Source of the DNA: Candidatus Poseidoniales archaeon
Lineage (GTDB): Archaea; Thermoplasmatota; Poseidoniia; Poseidoniales; Poseidoniaceae
Direction of reading: 5' to 3'
Length of the DNA: 21,435 bases
NCBI GenBank assembly: GCA_012270265.1
Contig: JAAXIR010000235.1
Span: 1-21,435 of the forward strand
The notes beneath the pieces are model-generated. The model was not told the origin of the DNA. It ran no database searches and saw only the letters and a program-made list of their open reading frames with translations. Position numbers and translations under genes: made by a program. Shown in pieces: positions 9,101 through 16,712 of the stretch; positions within the stretch are counted from its first letter, which is position 1, and each line of letters opens with the position of its first letter.

Positions 9101-10434
9101 TGGTTCTGAACGACAACATCATCCCAATCGTTGATCTCCTCGAACCAGATGGTACACAACCTGTGCAGGCTGAAGAGACGACCACGCTACTTGGATTCGC
9201 AAGCGATGGAGCGGACGGAACCATCACGCGTGTCGAGATTGAAATCCTCGACCTCGCGAGCGGATTGATTCTTTCGAATGGACCGGGACCGGTCACGACC
9301 TTCCAACAAAGCGGACCAGGATATTCGTGGTCTGCTGTTTGGGACACAAGCAAGTTGATTCACGAGCGTCAATACGAGATTCGAGTCAAAGCCTACGATG
9401 GTGAAGATTATTCGATTGAAGACGTTGTTCGAATCACGATTTCGAAGCCAAGTGATGCCAACAATATTCCACCACAGTTCAATTCAACAGCGTGGCCGAA
9501 TCAGGTCACAATCTTCTGTGTCGTTGGCTCAACATCCGAGAATCAATGTGGTGGAGGCGCCGTACTTGATTTGAAGCAATACTTCACCGACCCGGATTCA
9601 TCGTTTGAACAACTAAGCATCGATTTCTTGGATGATCAGACCGATCCGAGCGATGACTCTCATCCATACTTCATCACCATCGATAGCGAAGGGTTCGCTC
9701 GATACGACCCTGCGATTTCTCAATCAAATGAAGACATCACGACGTGGACCATCGAAAACGTTCGATTCGTCGTGCGTGATACCTCGGATGAATCTGCATT
9801 GTCTCGTGATGTAACTTTCTTCGTTCAAGCGATCGAATTCGGTGTCGAGCGAGACAATCCGACCGGTACAGTCACTGCTACGAGCACAGCGAATTTCAGT
9901 GGGACAGGTTTGCCAGGTGCCCGAATTGAAGCTCGTTCAGCCGCTTCTGAAACACTCATCAAGACAGTTGTTGTTGGTGAAACCGGTACATGGACGATGG
10001 CACTCACGCTCCAAGACATGAACGATGCATCGAACGATCTCAAGTTCCTCATGGATGGACAAACCTTTGGTGGCAGTTCTGAACCTGAAACCTTTAGCGT
10101 CGTTGTCGGTGATGCCGATGAAGGATCAAACCTGTTCCTCATCGTTGGTATCGTCATTGGTGCCTTGATTCTCCTCGGTGGTGTGGGGTACTTCTTCATC
10201 GAATTCGAAGATATTGAGGAAGAAGGCTTTGCCGCATCCGAAGAAACACAGGAGAAGGAAGACCCATATGCTTGGGGACGAAAAGAGGCTGCTCAGATTC
10301 CTGAACAACAACCTGCTGCTGTTCCAATACAATCAGCTCAGCCACAGTCCTCTGCTCAGCACCCAGGATGGCTTTGGGACCAAGAGACCAACCAGTGGGT
10401 TCCTGATCCAAATTACCAACCACCTTCCCAGTGA
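6103..10434 (+). CDS. Giant secreted beta-helix / Ig-like surface protein with C-terminal anchor and cytoplasmic tail
   Basis: The protein has 1,443 residues from the ATG at 6103. That start is preferred over the in-frame ATG at 6049 because AGAGGA (6091-6096) sits six bases ahead and a TATA candidate lies between the two. A signal peptide spans residues 1-32, with likely cleavage after TASA. Residues about 165-535 form a right-handed parallel beta-helix with repeated N-N-x-I/V rungs (for example AYIANNIISNNSG, TIVDNTVTNNAGDGL). Around 711-734 a CSDGYDNDGDTFVDADDPDC loop resembles the MopE-type metal-binding motif. Several Ig-like or cadherin-like modules follow, including DWDLSAHPDGESDVTF and a YFTDPDSSF stretch. 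A membrane helix (about 1341-1365) leads to a cytoplasmic tail of about 75 residues: acidic, Pro/Gln-rich, ending with a GWLWDQETNQWVPDP motif. The substrate is unknown; adhesion, glycan binding or sensing are all possible. Confidence 0.87.
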   Translation: MQFANVGKSVGLVGLLLTSLMIGLVTVPTASAVNETASGTIVTTETWSGTHTLTGDVTVAEGAKLVIQAGTTINIPAGVFIDVEGAICAGSASCGATQGSASSQVRFEWATPSDYSVTGRCYQQGNQLLTNSDAACGSGVIIRSTINQASTGMSYVSFNNAYGYPIYVQTLQAVQYGTLVFDGSSAVVDNLAFSNINTSNIIALDFAAPTIRDSTFTLGDDGRGYDAAAVRAYEAGAGILSALTITGSTFTGNTQAQCGNQGGGRVLIYAESSYVSMDNLDIKDNAYGAFFKGSSGSLGNSTINVLCNAIDTNSYKTTGNFAHTLYLDNNVITTGEGAGITAYDGAIVTATDNTISGASSGSGFGIRDSTLNAHRNTVGPITGYNGFWVYGQSEVAIENNTVQDTAKEPIQIGEYHYRDSGSNYPGPSPNRAYIANNIISNNSGTCNSAWMYGGDFNCPAIHVFTSSATIVDNTVTNNAGDGLRIKGSIVNVQRNTIEAGQFAANITHFDNQYGQKYGSIGYFSGNTWTNATQVYNISESRVTVQSEYIPDAAGGYSFPVMLQWLGAECPYVQSECLLLPDTAAVPPRDMPLAIELVNNSTVFSFADLQNFDASKVHVQNQNSAWGSQVRQGELVRYQVKAKNSNVAGATVIIKDATGLPLYELTTDSFGFTQQVSLPSDFLLDRNWNHLVGETAVTVPGTDPSNPEVLDEDTCSDGYDNDGDTFVDADDPDCANGRELPFYIVEAYKFGKGKKNFDFVLSGSIDDIISLDNERPSVTVEQYDGDSFAINAVITGTAWDGQSGPYPLDVIAYDRQFGLIERVEIQPPGSTDWYYAVDTSGANGELTKENHPFKTWSFDWDLSAHPDGESDVTFRIRSYDGLDYSPIEVRKFKLNLVPPTLYLNEPLDGSTHSNGKILFTGTASDPYAGTWGSDIQDIWFDVSGPNGYASHFAIDGSVAWAYEWNFEELETGEYTFEVWASDSDFCDDVQGTCVISTRTVMVLNDNIIPIVDLLEPDGTQPVQAEETTTLLGFASDGADGTITRVEIEILDLASGLILSNGPGPVTTFQQSGPGYSWSAVWDTSKLIHERQYEIRVKAYDGEDYSIEDVVRITISKPSDANNIPPQFNSTAWPNQVTIFCVVGSTSENQCGGGAVLDLKQYFTDPDSSFEQLSIDFLDDQTDPSDDSHPYFITIDSEGFARYDPAISQSNEDITTWTIENVRFVVRDTSDESALSRDVTFFVQAIEFGVERDNPTGTVTATSTANFSGTGLPGARIEARSAASETLIKTVVVGETGTWTMALTLQDMNDASNDLKFLMDGQTFGGSSEPETFSVVVGDADEGSNLFLIVGIVIGALILLGGVGYFFIEFEDIEEEGFAASEETQEKEDPYAWGRKEAAQIPEQQPAAVPIQSAQPQSSAQHPGWLWDQETNQWVPDPNYQPPSQ

Positions 10435-10443
10435 GAGGTGAGG
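10435..10443 (+). promoter_or_regulatory. Shine-Dalgarno deciding the start of the STAND regulator
   Basis: GAGGTGAGG directly follows the stop codon of the beta-helix gene (10432-10434) and precedes the ATG at 10446. It supports that ATG over the in-frame GTG at 10431, which would overlap the upstream stop. Either way the two genes are translationally adjacent. Confidence 0.6.
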
Positions 10444-10445
10444 CG

Positions 10446-12959
10446 ATGATTGCTAAACCTGGCGTGCAGGAGAAGGTGCTGTTGCATCTTCTCGACTATG
10501 CCGATTTTAAGGAGAAGGTCGAAGTCCCCTTCGCCCTCTCCCAAATGGGCATTGCCAATGCCGTAGCATTCGCACTATCCACCGTTCCACGTGCTATTTC
10601 CGGTCTAAGAGACCAAGGTCTTCTCGTTGAACGGCAAGCACACGTCCAAGGTGTTAGCCGAAAACGCAAGGCCTACTTTTTGACAGATGCGGGGATTGTT
10701 GCCGCTGAAGAAACCTGGGGGCGCCTTCGCGAATTTCAATTTCGTTGCATCAACGTCGATGGTGAAACAATCTCGACATCACTCGGTGCTGCCCACGAGG
10801 TCTTGCCGTTCACGATGCGACCGGTTGATATCATACGCTATCTTGATGACAACCTCATCCTTGATGCTCGTTCTCTTTCGGAGGATCTCATCGAGCGCGA
10901 TCTATCAAAGCAAGTCGAAAAGCAACTTGTCACCTCTCTTGGCGATCTTCCAAGATTGCGACATTTCTATGGCCGAGAAAAAGAACTCGACAACATGGTA
11001 AACCTGTTGGATGCACGTGCGACCACGTTGATGATTCCAGGTATTGCAGGGATTGGTAAAACTACAATTGCTGCAAAGTTGATTGAACGCTTCATGCATC
11101 GAAGAAATTTGTTGTACCATCGTTGTCAGGATTGGGAAGGCTCTCGTGCCTTGTTTGAATCGTTAGCTGAATGGTTGCTCAATATTGGCGATTCATCGTT
11201 TGCTGATTATTTGGCAGCAACACCCGTACCGAAACCGGATGATGCTGCACGAATTCTCATTGATTCGCTTGAGAACACACCAACGCTCATCGTGATTGAT
11301 GACTTCCACAAGGTTTCGGATGCCATCCTTTTCCAAACCATTCAATCAATGACGCTCGGTTTGCTTGGTAGTGAGGAATCCATTGGACTCGTCATCTTTT
11401 CTCGCTCGTTCAAACCGGTTGTTCCAACCAAGGATGCTGAAGGTCGCATCACGAGTCTTGTCTTGCCACTCGACGGACTTGATTCTGATTCAGCAAGGAA
11501 TCTCCTCACAGGTTTCGAAGATTTATCCACCGAACAATGGCTGCACATTCACGGTTTGTCGAGAGGTCACCCCCTCGTTCTGGAATTGATCAATCGCGGC
11601 GCATCTGCAGGCGCTTTCCACGATACGCTCGAACATTACGTTACCAAGGAAATCTTCTCTAAACTCTCTGCTGAGCAGAAGCGTGTTTTGACTGTATTGT
11701 CCATCTTCAGAGAATCCGTTTCCCTCGATGCTTTACTCGCACACGAATTGGACATTGATGTCCTCGGAAGTCTTGTCGAACAAGGACTCGCACGTCAGGT
11801 TGATACCGACGTTTATGATGTCCACGACTTGATTCGAGAGTTCCTTGTTCGAAGTATTGATGAACAAACCAAACAATCTGTCCACAGTACCTGCGCATCC
11901 TACTACAGTAAGTTGAGCAAGTCTTCTGAAACAACCTTGGAGCAAATCTATCACGAACTCGCTTCAGAACGACAACAGGAAGCGATTGAAAAGATCGTTG
12001 AATTCGGTCGTCAACTCGTTTCACAAGGTCATCTTGAGTTGCTCAGTCTTATTGAAAGCGTTACAATCGACCGTCTTGAAGCATCCTTGATGGCTCCAAT
12101 GATGCAACTTCAGGGCGACATTCTCCTGATGCTTGGACGATTTGAGCAAGCATCATCCATCTTCGAGACCGCAAGCAAGGCTGCTAAAGAAGCCAACCTT
12201 CCGGTTGTTTACTCTGAGATTCTTGGTTCACAAGCAGACATTGCCATGAAGCAAGGGCAGACTGACAAGGCTCTCTCATCGCACAAAGAGGCTCTTGAGG
12301 TGCAAGTTGAACTTGGGGATGCGAAAGGTGCTGCACGTACTTACAACAACATGGGGTATTTGTACCGAAGAAAGAACGACCGTGCCAAAGCGTTGGAAGC
12401 ATATTCCGAAGTTGAAGCGATCATCAGCAGTGATGAGTCACTTCTCAGTGCACAGATTATTCTTGGACGTGCCTTGTTGGATCTTGGGGAAGTTGAACGC
12501 GCAAGAAAGCATGCGTTTGAAGTGTTTGAGCGGACCGATAAGGCCGATGATTTACTCGCTCATGCAAGAGCACAAGCGTTGCTTGGACGCTATCATGCTA
12601 AGATGAATGATGCTGAAACATCGATGCATCATTATACGGAATCGTTGAACATCATGTCGGACGTTGGCGATCCCATTTCCATGGTTGAACTGATGATTCT
12701 CCTTGGTGAAGTGCTTGAAGATAGTGGTCGAAGTGAAGAAGCACTCGAACGTTATCGAGAAGCTCTCATCATTGCGGAGGCCAACGATCTTCGAATGCAA
12801 ATTGGTGAGTTGCTCTCTAAGCTTGGAGGCGTAGCACCCGACCGACAGCGTCGAATGGAATATCTCCAGAGAGCATTGGCTGTCTTCCGTGAATTGGGTG
12901 CAAGGACACGTATGCGAGAAGTTCAATCACAAGTTCATTCAGCCATTATGGGCCGTTAG
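10446..12959 (+). CDS. Winged-helix / STAND (NB-ARC-like) ATPase / TPR transcriptional regulator
   Basis: The protein has 837 residues. Residues about 1-90 form a MarR-like winged helix with a basic wing (VSRKRKAYFLT). After a linker, YGREKEL (about 175-181) leads into a STAND NTPase: Walker A GIAGIGKTT (about 199-207), Walker B TLIVIDDF (about 280-287), a sensor-like FSRS (about 318-321), a GHPL motif (about 374-377) and a VHDLIREF motif (about 459-466) matching the MHD position of NB-ARC proteins. Residues about 550-835 contain roughly seven TPR-like units. MalT/AfsR-type STAND regulators use ATP exchange and TPR-bound signals to control DNA binding; the same mode is inferred here, with the DNA-binding domain at the N-terminus. 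The gene starts 11 bp after the beta-helix gene and converges on the pilin operon. Targets and ligand are unknown. Confidence 0.88.
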   Translation: MIAKPGVQEKVLLHLLDYADFKEKVEVPFALSQMGIANAVAFALSTVPRAISGLRDQGLLVERQAHVQGVSRKRKAYFLTDAGIVAAEETWGRLREFQFRCINVDGETISTSLGAAHEVLPFTMRPVDIIRYLDDNLILDARSLSEDLIERDLSKQVEKQLVTSLGDLPRLRHFYGREKELDNMVNLLDARATTLMIPGIAGIGKTTIAAKLIERFMHRRNLLYHRCQDWEGSRALFESLAEWLLNIGDSSFADYLAATPVPKPDDAARILIDSLENTPTLIVIDDFHKVSDAILFQTIQSMTLGLLGSEESIGLVIFSRSFKPVVPTKDAEGRITSLVLPLDGLDSDSARNLLTGFEDLSTEQWLHIHGLSRGHPLVLELINRGASAGAFHDTLEHYVTKEIFSKLSAEQKRVLTVLSIFRESVSLDALLAHELDIDVLGSLVEQGLARQVDTDVYDVHDLIREFLVRSIDEQTKQSVHSTCASYYSKLSKSSETTLEQIYHELASERQQEAIEKIVEFGRQLVSQGHLELLSLIESVTIDRLEASLMAPMMQLQGDILLMLGRFEQASSIFETASKAAKEANLPVVYSEILGSQADIAMKQGQTDKALSSHKEALEVQVELGDAKGAARTYNNMGYLYRRKNDRAKALEAYSEVEAIISSDESLLSAQIILGRALLDLGEVERARKHAFEVFERTDKADDLLAHARAQALLGRYHAKMNDAETSMHHYTESLNIMSDVGDPISMVELMILLGEVLEDSGRSEEALERYREALIIAEANDLRMQIGELLSKLGGVAPDRQRRMEYLQRALAVFRELGARTRMREVQSQVHSAIMGR

Positions 12960-13426
12960 AACATGGGCCGATCGAGTTCAATAGAAATAATTCCGTTATG
13001 ATAAACCACCCATATGGATTCAACGCCTGCGAGATTAATCAGGCCACTGTGTGGTGCAGATGCAGTGCCGGACAACGAACGTTCGGTCCCCAATTCACCT
13101 TGCTCATCGTAAAGAATCAATGATGTATCCGTTAATTCCAACGTAAATTGCGATTCGTCGGCTTCCGTGGCTCTCCAATAGACGCGCTCTGCATAGGATG
13201 AATTGTCTATTCGACTCGCAACATCCGTACGCTCAATAGCAGCGGACAAATCGTTCATGTTAGCATCAATGGCTTCCTCGTTCCAGCGTTCTCGTGTCGC
13301 AGTTTCAATGTCATAAATCCACAAACTGAACATGGTAAGGAGCAAAACACCGAGCAAGAAGGTGAACACATATCCGAGTTCGGTTGCGGCCGCTTCCCGG
13401 TTTTCTTGCAAGGAAACTGACTTCAA
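12956..13426 (-). CDS. Small prepilin-like protein (haloarchaeal DUF7266-like N-terminus)
   Basis: The protein has 156 residues from a TTG start at 13426. A short polar N-terminus is followed by TELGYVFTFLLGVLLLTMF, a hydrophobic helix of the kind that packs into archaeal type IV pilus-like filaments, then a soluble domain rich in beta-strand-forming residues (about 45-156). The helix resembles the STALGYVLT-type start of haloarchaeal pilin-like DUF7266 proteins; this is recalled, not searched. No canonical G/A cleavage site is clear, so processing is uncertain. The start overlaps the upstream gene's TGA (TTGA overlap) and has a strong GGAGGTGA ahead of it, implying translational coupling. 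Its TAA overlaps the convergent STAND gene's stop by 4 bp. It may be a minor pilin or pseudopilin. Confidence 0.75.
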   Translation of the reverse strand: MKSVSLQENREAAATELGYVFTFLLGVLLLTMFSLWIYDIETATRERWNEEAIDANMNDLSAAIERTDVASRIDNSSYAERVYWRATEADESQFTLELTDTSLILYDEQGELGTERSLSGTASAPHSGLINLAGVESIWVVYHNGIISIELDRPMF

Positions 13427-15609
13427 GCAATCACCTCCGAAACATGTGCGTCAAGTGAGGAGATTTGCAGTGAGAATTGGATGGGTTCCCCAGCCGTATG
13501 CCAAACGGATTCTACAGTTCCAAAACCAGGGTCTGGGACCCAGCCCACATAGTCGGTGAGAAGATCCAATCGTCCAGGGTAGATGGTCCAATCTTCACTG
13601 GCCTCGAGGCCTTGGGTGGAGGATGCGGCAATCGCTCCTCCATAGGGTTCAGCCCAACCACGACGGACCTCATAGGCAACATCACTTGCAAGCGATGTTC
13701 GCTTTGTCAACGTCACCTCCATAGCAAGCACACCTCCTCCCACAGCAGAATCGCTGGTCGGGTGGAGCGCTGGAATTGTTGCAGCGAAACGTGGGCCTGG
13801 TCCACCTCGGTCAGCAGGTGCTACCAGGACGGTCGGTTTGTATTCGGGGTGATTCGTCAGGACGGCTCCTCCGCTCATAGCAACCTCCATTCCTGTAACA
13901 GAGGACTCAAACTCATAGACGAATCGTGAAATCTGCATGACCCAAGCACTACCGATTGGTGTGTAAGGTTCCTCCACGATAAGGCCATAGAGTTCGATGT
14001 GCAAACTTGCAGGATAATCACCCGTTTTCCATGCTTCTTGCAAGTCGGCGATGCTGCGTCCACCCATGCTCGTCCATGGCATGGTCAAGTCAACCCAACC
14101 GGATGCAGTGACATCGATGGAGACACAGCGCCTCGCTCCCTCATGGATGGAGTCGTGAAATCCAATCGCTCCGTGATCGGCGAATGCATAGACGCCGTGA
14201 CCTTCTTCGGTTTCAACGATGATTTGCTGATTATCGACGGAAACGATCAACGATTCACTCTGATTCAGTATGGTCTCGTTTGTGGTAAGCGTTGAGATAT
14301 TCACTATCGATTGATCTCCATTGCTCTTCAGCTCGAGACTGAACGTGTTCGAAGTGTTTGAATGAACACGTAATCCAGATTCCATTCCGGTATCAACCGC
14401 TCCCATTTGGTACACACCCACTGGCGACGATGCTCCACTCCATACAACTGAGATTGGTCGATCACTTTGCATCATGCTAGCACCATCGAGGTCAGCAGGG
14501 GGCCATGCGACACTGTAACTGCTCAACGCATCAATGGTTACACCAGACCCACGCCATGTCACAGTTGCAGGTTCCTCATTTGGGTTCGAGAGGAGAACGT
14601 AGCCTTCCTGAGTTGGAGGAATAAAAGATGTACCATGGATTGAACCGGTTAGACTCTTCCACGTTGTCGCACCTTCACCATCGATTGTAGCCATCAACTG
14701 GGCATCGGTCGTCGTGGTGATGTGGACGACTTGTGCTGCATCGATGGTCATGGTCTTGCTCCAACTTGTTCGAACAACAACTAGATCTGATGGAAGAGCC
14801 ACCTCGGTAAAATCACCAAACGCCCCGTTCCCGTGTACCATCATGACCTCCTGTGAAACGATGTTCAACTGAACATTGCCCGCAGGTAGTGGTAAGGCCC
14901 AGGAACGTCCAAGTCCGTTCGCATTCGCATCTGTCGCTCGAACTTCAGTTGTTCCTTGTCCATCTCGCATCCAATAAACAACGAGTTCTTGGGTTGATTC
15001 AATCGACCATTCTGCATCATCAAGACTCCATTCTTGAACATCATCGACGAACAATTCAGCAGACTCCTCGACCAAATCGTTACGAATAAGGTCCACATCG
15101 ATCGGTCCGAGAGGGAAACTCAATCCTGGTTTAGTCGTAAGAATCACCCCGTCTGCCCACTCAGGAGCGTCGTAGTGGTACGGACGGTCCGGTCCGAGTC
15201 TCAAGTCCGAAAAGCAGGCGGTCGAAGTTGTCGATTCGGGATGTTTCACCTTGAGTTTGTCGTCGAAGTCAAGAACGTCTCGAATTCGGAAGGAATGGTC
15301 TTCCTGCCATGTTGAGGAATACCACATGCCACTGCGCATCATGTCCCATGCGAGAGAGCCATCAACTGGAACAAATTCTTGTGTGACCACATCCCCTGGC
15401 ATTCCTTGCTCAGAAAGTGTCGTGGTTTGATGATTGAATTGCGTCATCTGTGCTGACATGTCGTGTCGTTCAACACTGCCTTCCAATTCTTCGATGACAG
15501 GAATCATTGTGAGCATCATAAGGCTGATAATGGAGATGACTCCACCGAATAACAGGACAGTCGCAATAGCTGCCGATACGGCCTCTTCGTCACGATGCAT
15601 CTGCATCAT
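13423..15609 (-). CDS. Large prepilin-like membrane-anchored surface protein (haloarchaeal DUF7289-like)
   Basis: The protein has 728 residues, far longer than ordinary pilins. The N-terminus MMQMHRDEEAVSAAIATVLL has a charged leader and then a helix like archaeal pilin signal peptides (consensus near AVSxxIGxxLL). The ectodomain is beta-rich, with several domains of unknown type. Near the C-terminal third (about residues 570-610), VYEFESSVTGMEVAMSGGAV followed by a short VLVAP stretch resembles the conserved part of haloarchaeal DUF7289 proteins; this is recalled and not checked. The ATG at 15609 overlaps the upstream gene's TGA (ATGA) and is preceded by GGCGGTGA. It could be a tip adhesin or large minor pilin assembled with its two neighbours; an ordinary signal-anchored surface protein is the alternative. 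Confidence 0.75.
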   Translation of the reverse strand: MMQMHRDEEAVSAAIATVLLFGGVISIISLMMLTMIPVIEELEGSVERHDMSAQMTQFNHQTTTLSEQGMPGDVVTQEFVPVDGSLAWDMMRSGMWYSSTWQEDHSFRIRDVLDFDDKLKVKHPESTTSTACFSDLRLGPDRPYHYDAPEWADGVILTTKPGLSFPLGPIDVDLIRNDLVEESAELFVDDVQEWSLDDAEWSIESTQELVVYWMRDGQGTTEVRATDANANGLGRSWALPLPAGNVQLNIVSQEVMMVHGNGAFGDFTEVALPSDLVVVRTSWSKTMTIDAAQVVHITTTTDAQLMATIDGEGATTWKSLTGSIHGTSFIPPTQEGYVLLSNPNEEPATVTWRGSGVTIDALSSYSVAWPPADLDGASMMQSDRPISVVWSGASSPVGVYQMGAVDTGMESGLRVHSNTSNTFSLELKSNGDQSIVNISTLTTNETILNQSESLIVSVDNQQIIVETEEGHGVYAFADHGAIGFHDSIHEGARRCVSIDVTASGWVDLTMPWTSMGGRSIADLQEAWKTGDYPASLHIELYGLIVEEPYTPIGSAWVMQISRFVYEFESSVTGMEVAMSGGAVLTNHPEYKPTVLVAPADRGGPGPRFAATIPALHPTSDSAVGGGVLAMEVTLTKRTSLASDVAYEVRRGWAEPYGGAIAASSTQGLEASEDWTIYPGRLDLLTDYVGWVPDPGFGTVESVWHTAGEPIQFSLQISSLDAHVSEVIA
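13431..13438 (-). promoter_or_regulatory. Strong Shine-Dalgarno for the TTG-started small pilin
   Basis: On the minus strand this reads GGAGGTGA, four bases before the TTG at 13426. It lies inside the last codons of the upstream gene. It justifies the TTG start and indicates coupled translation. Confidence 0.65.
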
Positions 15610-16646
15610 GCGTTCACCGCCAATCGTCGTACGTCGATTTCGAGATAGAGGGGCAGGCCCTGTGTTTCTACCGTCAGTCCATCGCTTCCACTCGCTCGTT
15701 GATACGGTGTGATTCCAACGAATTCACCAAGCGTTCCTGATGCTCGGCTAATGGTGTACTCATTGAGCCAAGCCTCGTGGTACTGTGGGTCGATGACAGA
15801 GTGGAGTGTGTTGGTGACCTTGATTTGAAGGTTGTACGATTCTCCCGTAAACAATTGAATCGGGCCGAGGGATTCGACCTTGAACCCAACGTTTGGTCCG
15901 TTTCCGAGCGCATTGCCCAAACGGACGTCTGTGAGAACAATTGAGAGTCTTGTGGAGCCATCGACCAAGGTGTCAAGACGCAATTTTGGAGCCTCTTCGA
16001 TGGCCCACGAAGTTGTCGGATCTCGAGAAATCCTTGCATCATTTATCAAGGCAATTTGGTTCATGCCTCCATCGATTGCTGTGTTCACACTCAGGCCTGA
16101 AAGGACGAAGCGTGACCATCGGTGGACATGATCGCCTCCAGCATTGTAGAAATCGATGATGAGGTATGTCTCGCTGTCCATGTTATGGTCCACCGTTGTC
16201 CACTCGGTCGCCGGTGATACAGAATACTGAGTTGTGTTCTGAACGGTTTGTACTATCACGCTCGTCACAGATTCATTGAGAGCCAGAAATTCAAACGATG
16301 TTGCGTTCAATTCGTTCACTCTCACCACCTCGAGCGGCGATAAATCAGCGGCAATCATCCACTCTTCGACGAGATTCGCAGGATTGATCGAGGACGATTT
16401 CAAGGACAAAGCTTGGCGTGTACCAGTTCCATCAGGTGCATCGCCAACAACGTCGATGCGGTCTTCGATACGGTCGGCAATGTTGCTAGCACTGTTCCAG
16501 TTGGTGTTGTCGTGAAACGCAACCAAGTATGGGTTGAGGAAAATCCAGACGCCACCCATGATGGTGATGACCATGGCAAGCATCATGATGACGCCGAGGA
16601 TTTCACTGACGGCATCCTCATCTTCTGCAGTGCTGCGCCGACGCAT
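15606..16646 (-). CDS. Archaeal type IV pilin-like protein
   Basis: The protein has 346 residues from the ATG at 16646, chosen because GGGGAGG sits five bases upstream; an in-frame ATG at 16685 would add 13 residues that do not look like a leader. The N-terminus MRRRSTAEDEDAVSEILGVI continues into a long hydrophobic helix ending VWIFLNPY. It closely resembles the archaeal pilin N-terminal family (PF07790 type, RAVSPVIGVILM in haloarchaea). The basic MRRR leader and charged ED stretch fit class III signal peptides cut by a prepilin peptidase. The remaining 300 or so residues form a beta-rich ectodomain with several Asn sequons. It is the first of three pilin-like genes joined by overlapping stops and starts. 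It is probably a filament or surface-anchored subunit. Confidence 0.82.
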   Translation of the reverse strand: MRRRSTAEDEDAVSEILGVIMMLAMVITIMGGVWIFLNPYLVAFHDNTNWNSASNIADRIEDRIDVVGDAPDGTGTRQALSLKSSSINPANLVEEWMIAADLSPLEVVRVNELNATSFEFLALNESVTSVIVQTVQNTTQYSVSPATEWTTVDHNMDSETYLIIDFYNAGGDHVHRWSRFVLSGLSVNTAIDGGMNQIALINDARISRDPTTSWAIEEAPKLRLDTLVDGSTRLSIVLTDVRLGNALGNGPNVGFKVESLGPIQLFTGESYNLQIKVTNTLHSVIDPQYHEAWLNEYTISRASGTLGEFVGITPYQRASGSDGLTVETQGLPLYLEIDVRRLAVNA

Positions 16647-16651
16647 ATTGA

Positions 16652-16658
16652 CCTCCCC
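16652..16658 (-). promoter_or_regulatory. Shine-Dalgarno for the pilin-like gene
   Basis: It reads GGGGAGG on the minus strand, five bases before the ATG at 16646. It decides the start of this gene and lies in the 66 bp spacer after the MBL hydrolase gene. Confidence 0.7.
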
Positions 16659-16712
16659 TTGTTCACCGTAGTTCTTCGGCTGCATTTAGGCATTGACCTC
16701 AAGGTTGCTGTT

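Noticed and set aside
10446..12959. STAND protein as an anti-phage (Avs/NLR-like) defence effector
   Set aside because: The N-terminal domain is a winged helix rather than a nuclease, protease or TIR effector, and no defence genes are nearby; a transcription regulator fits better.
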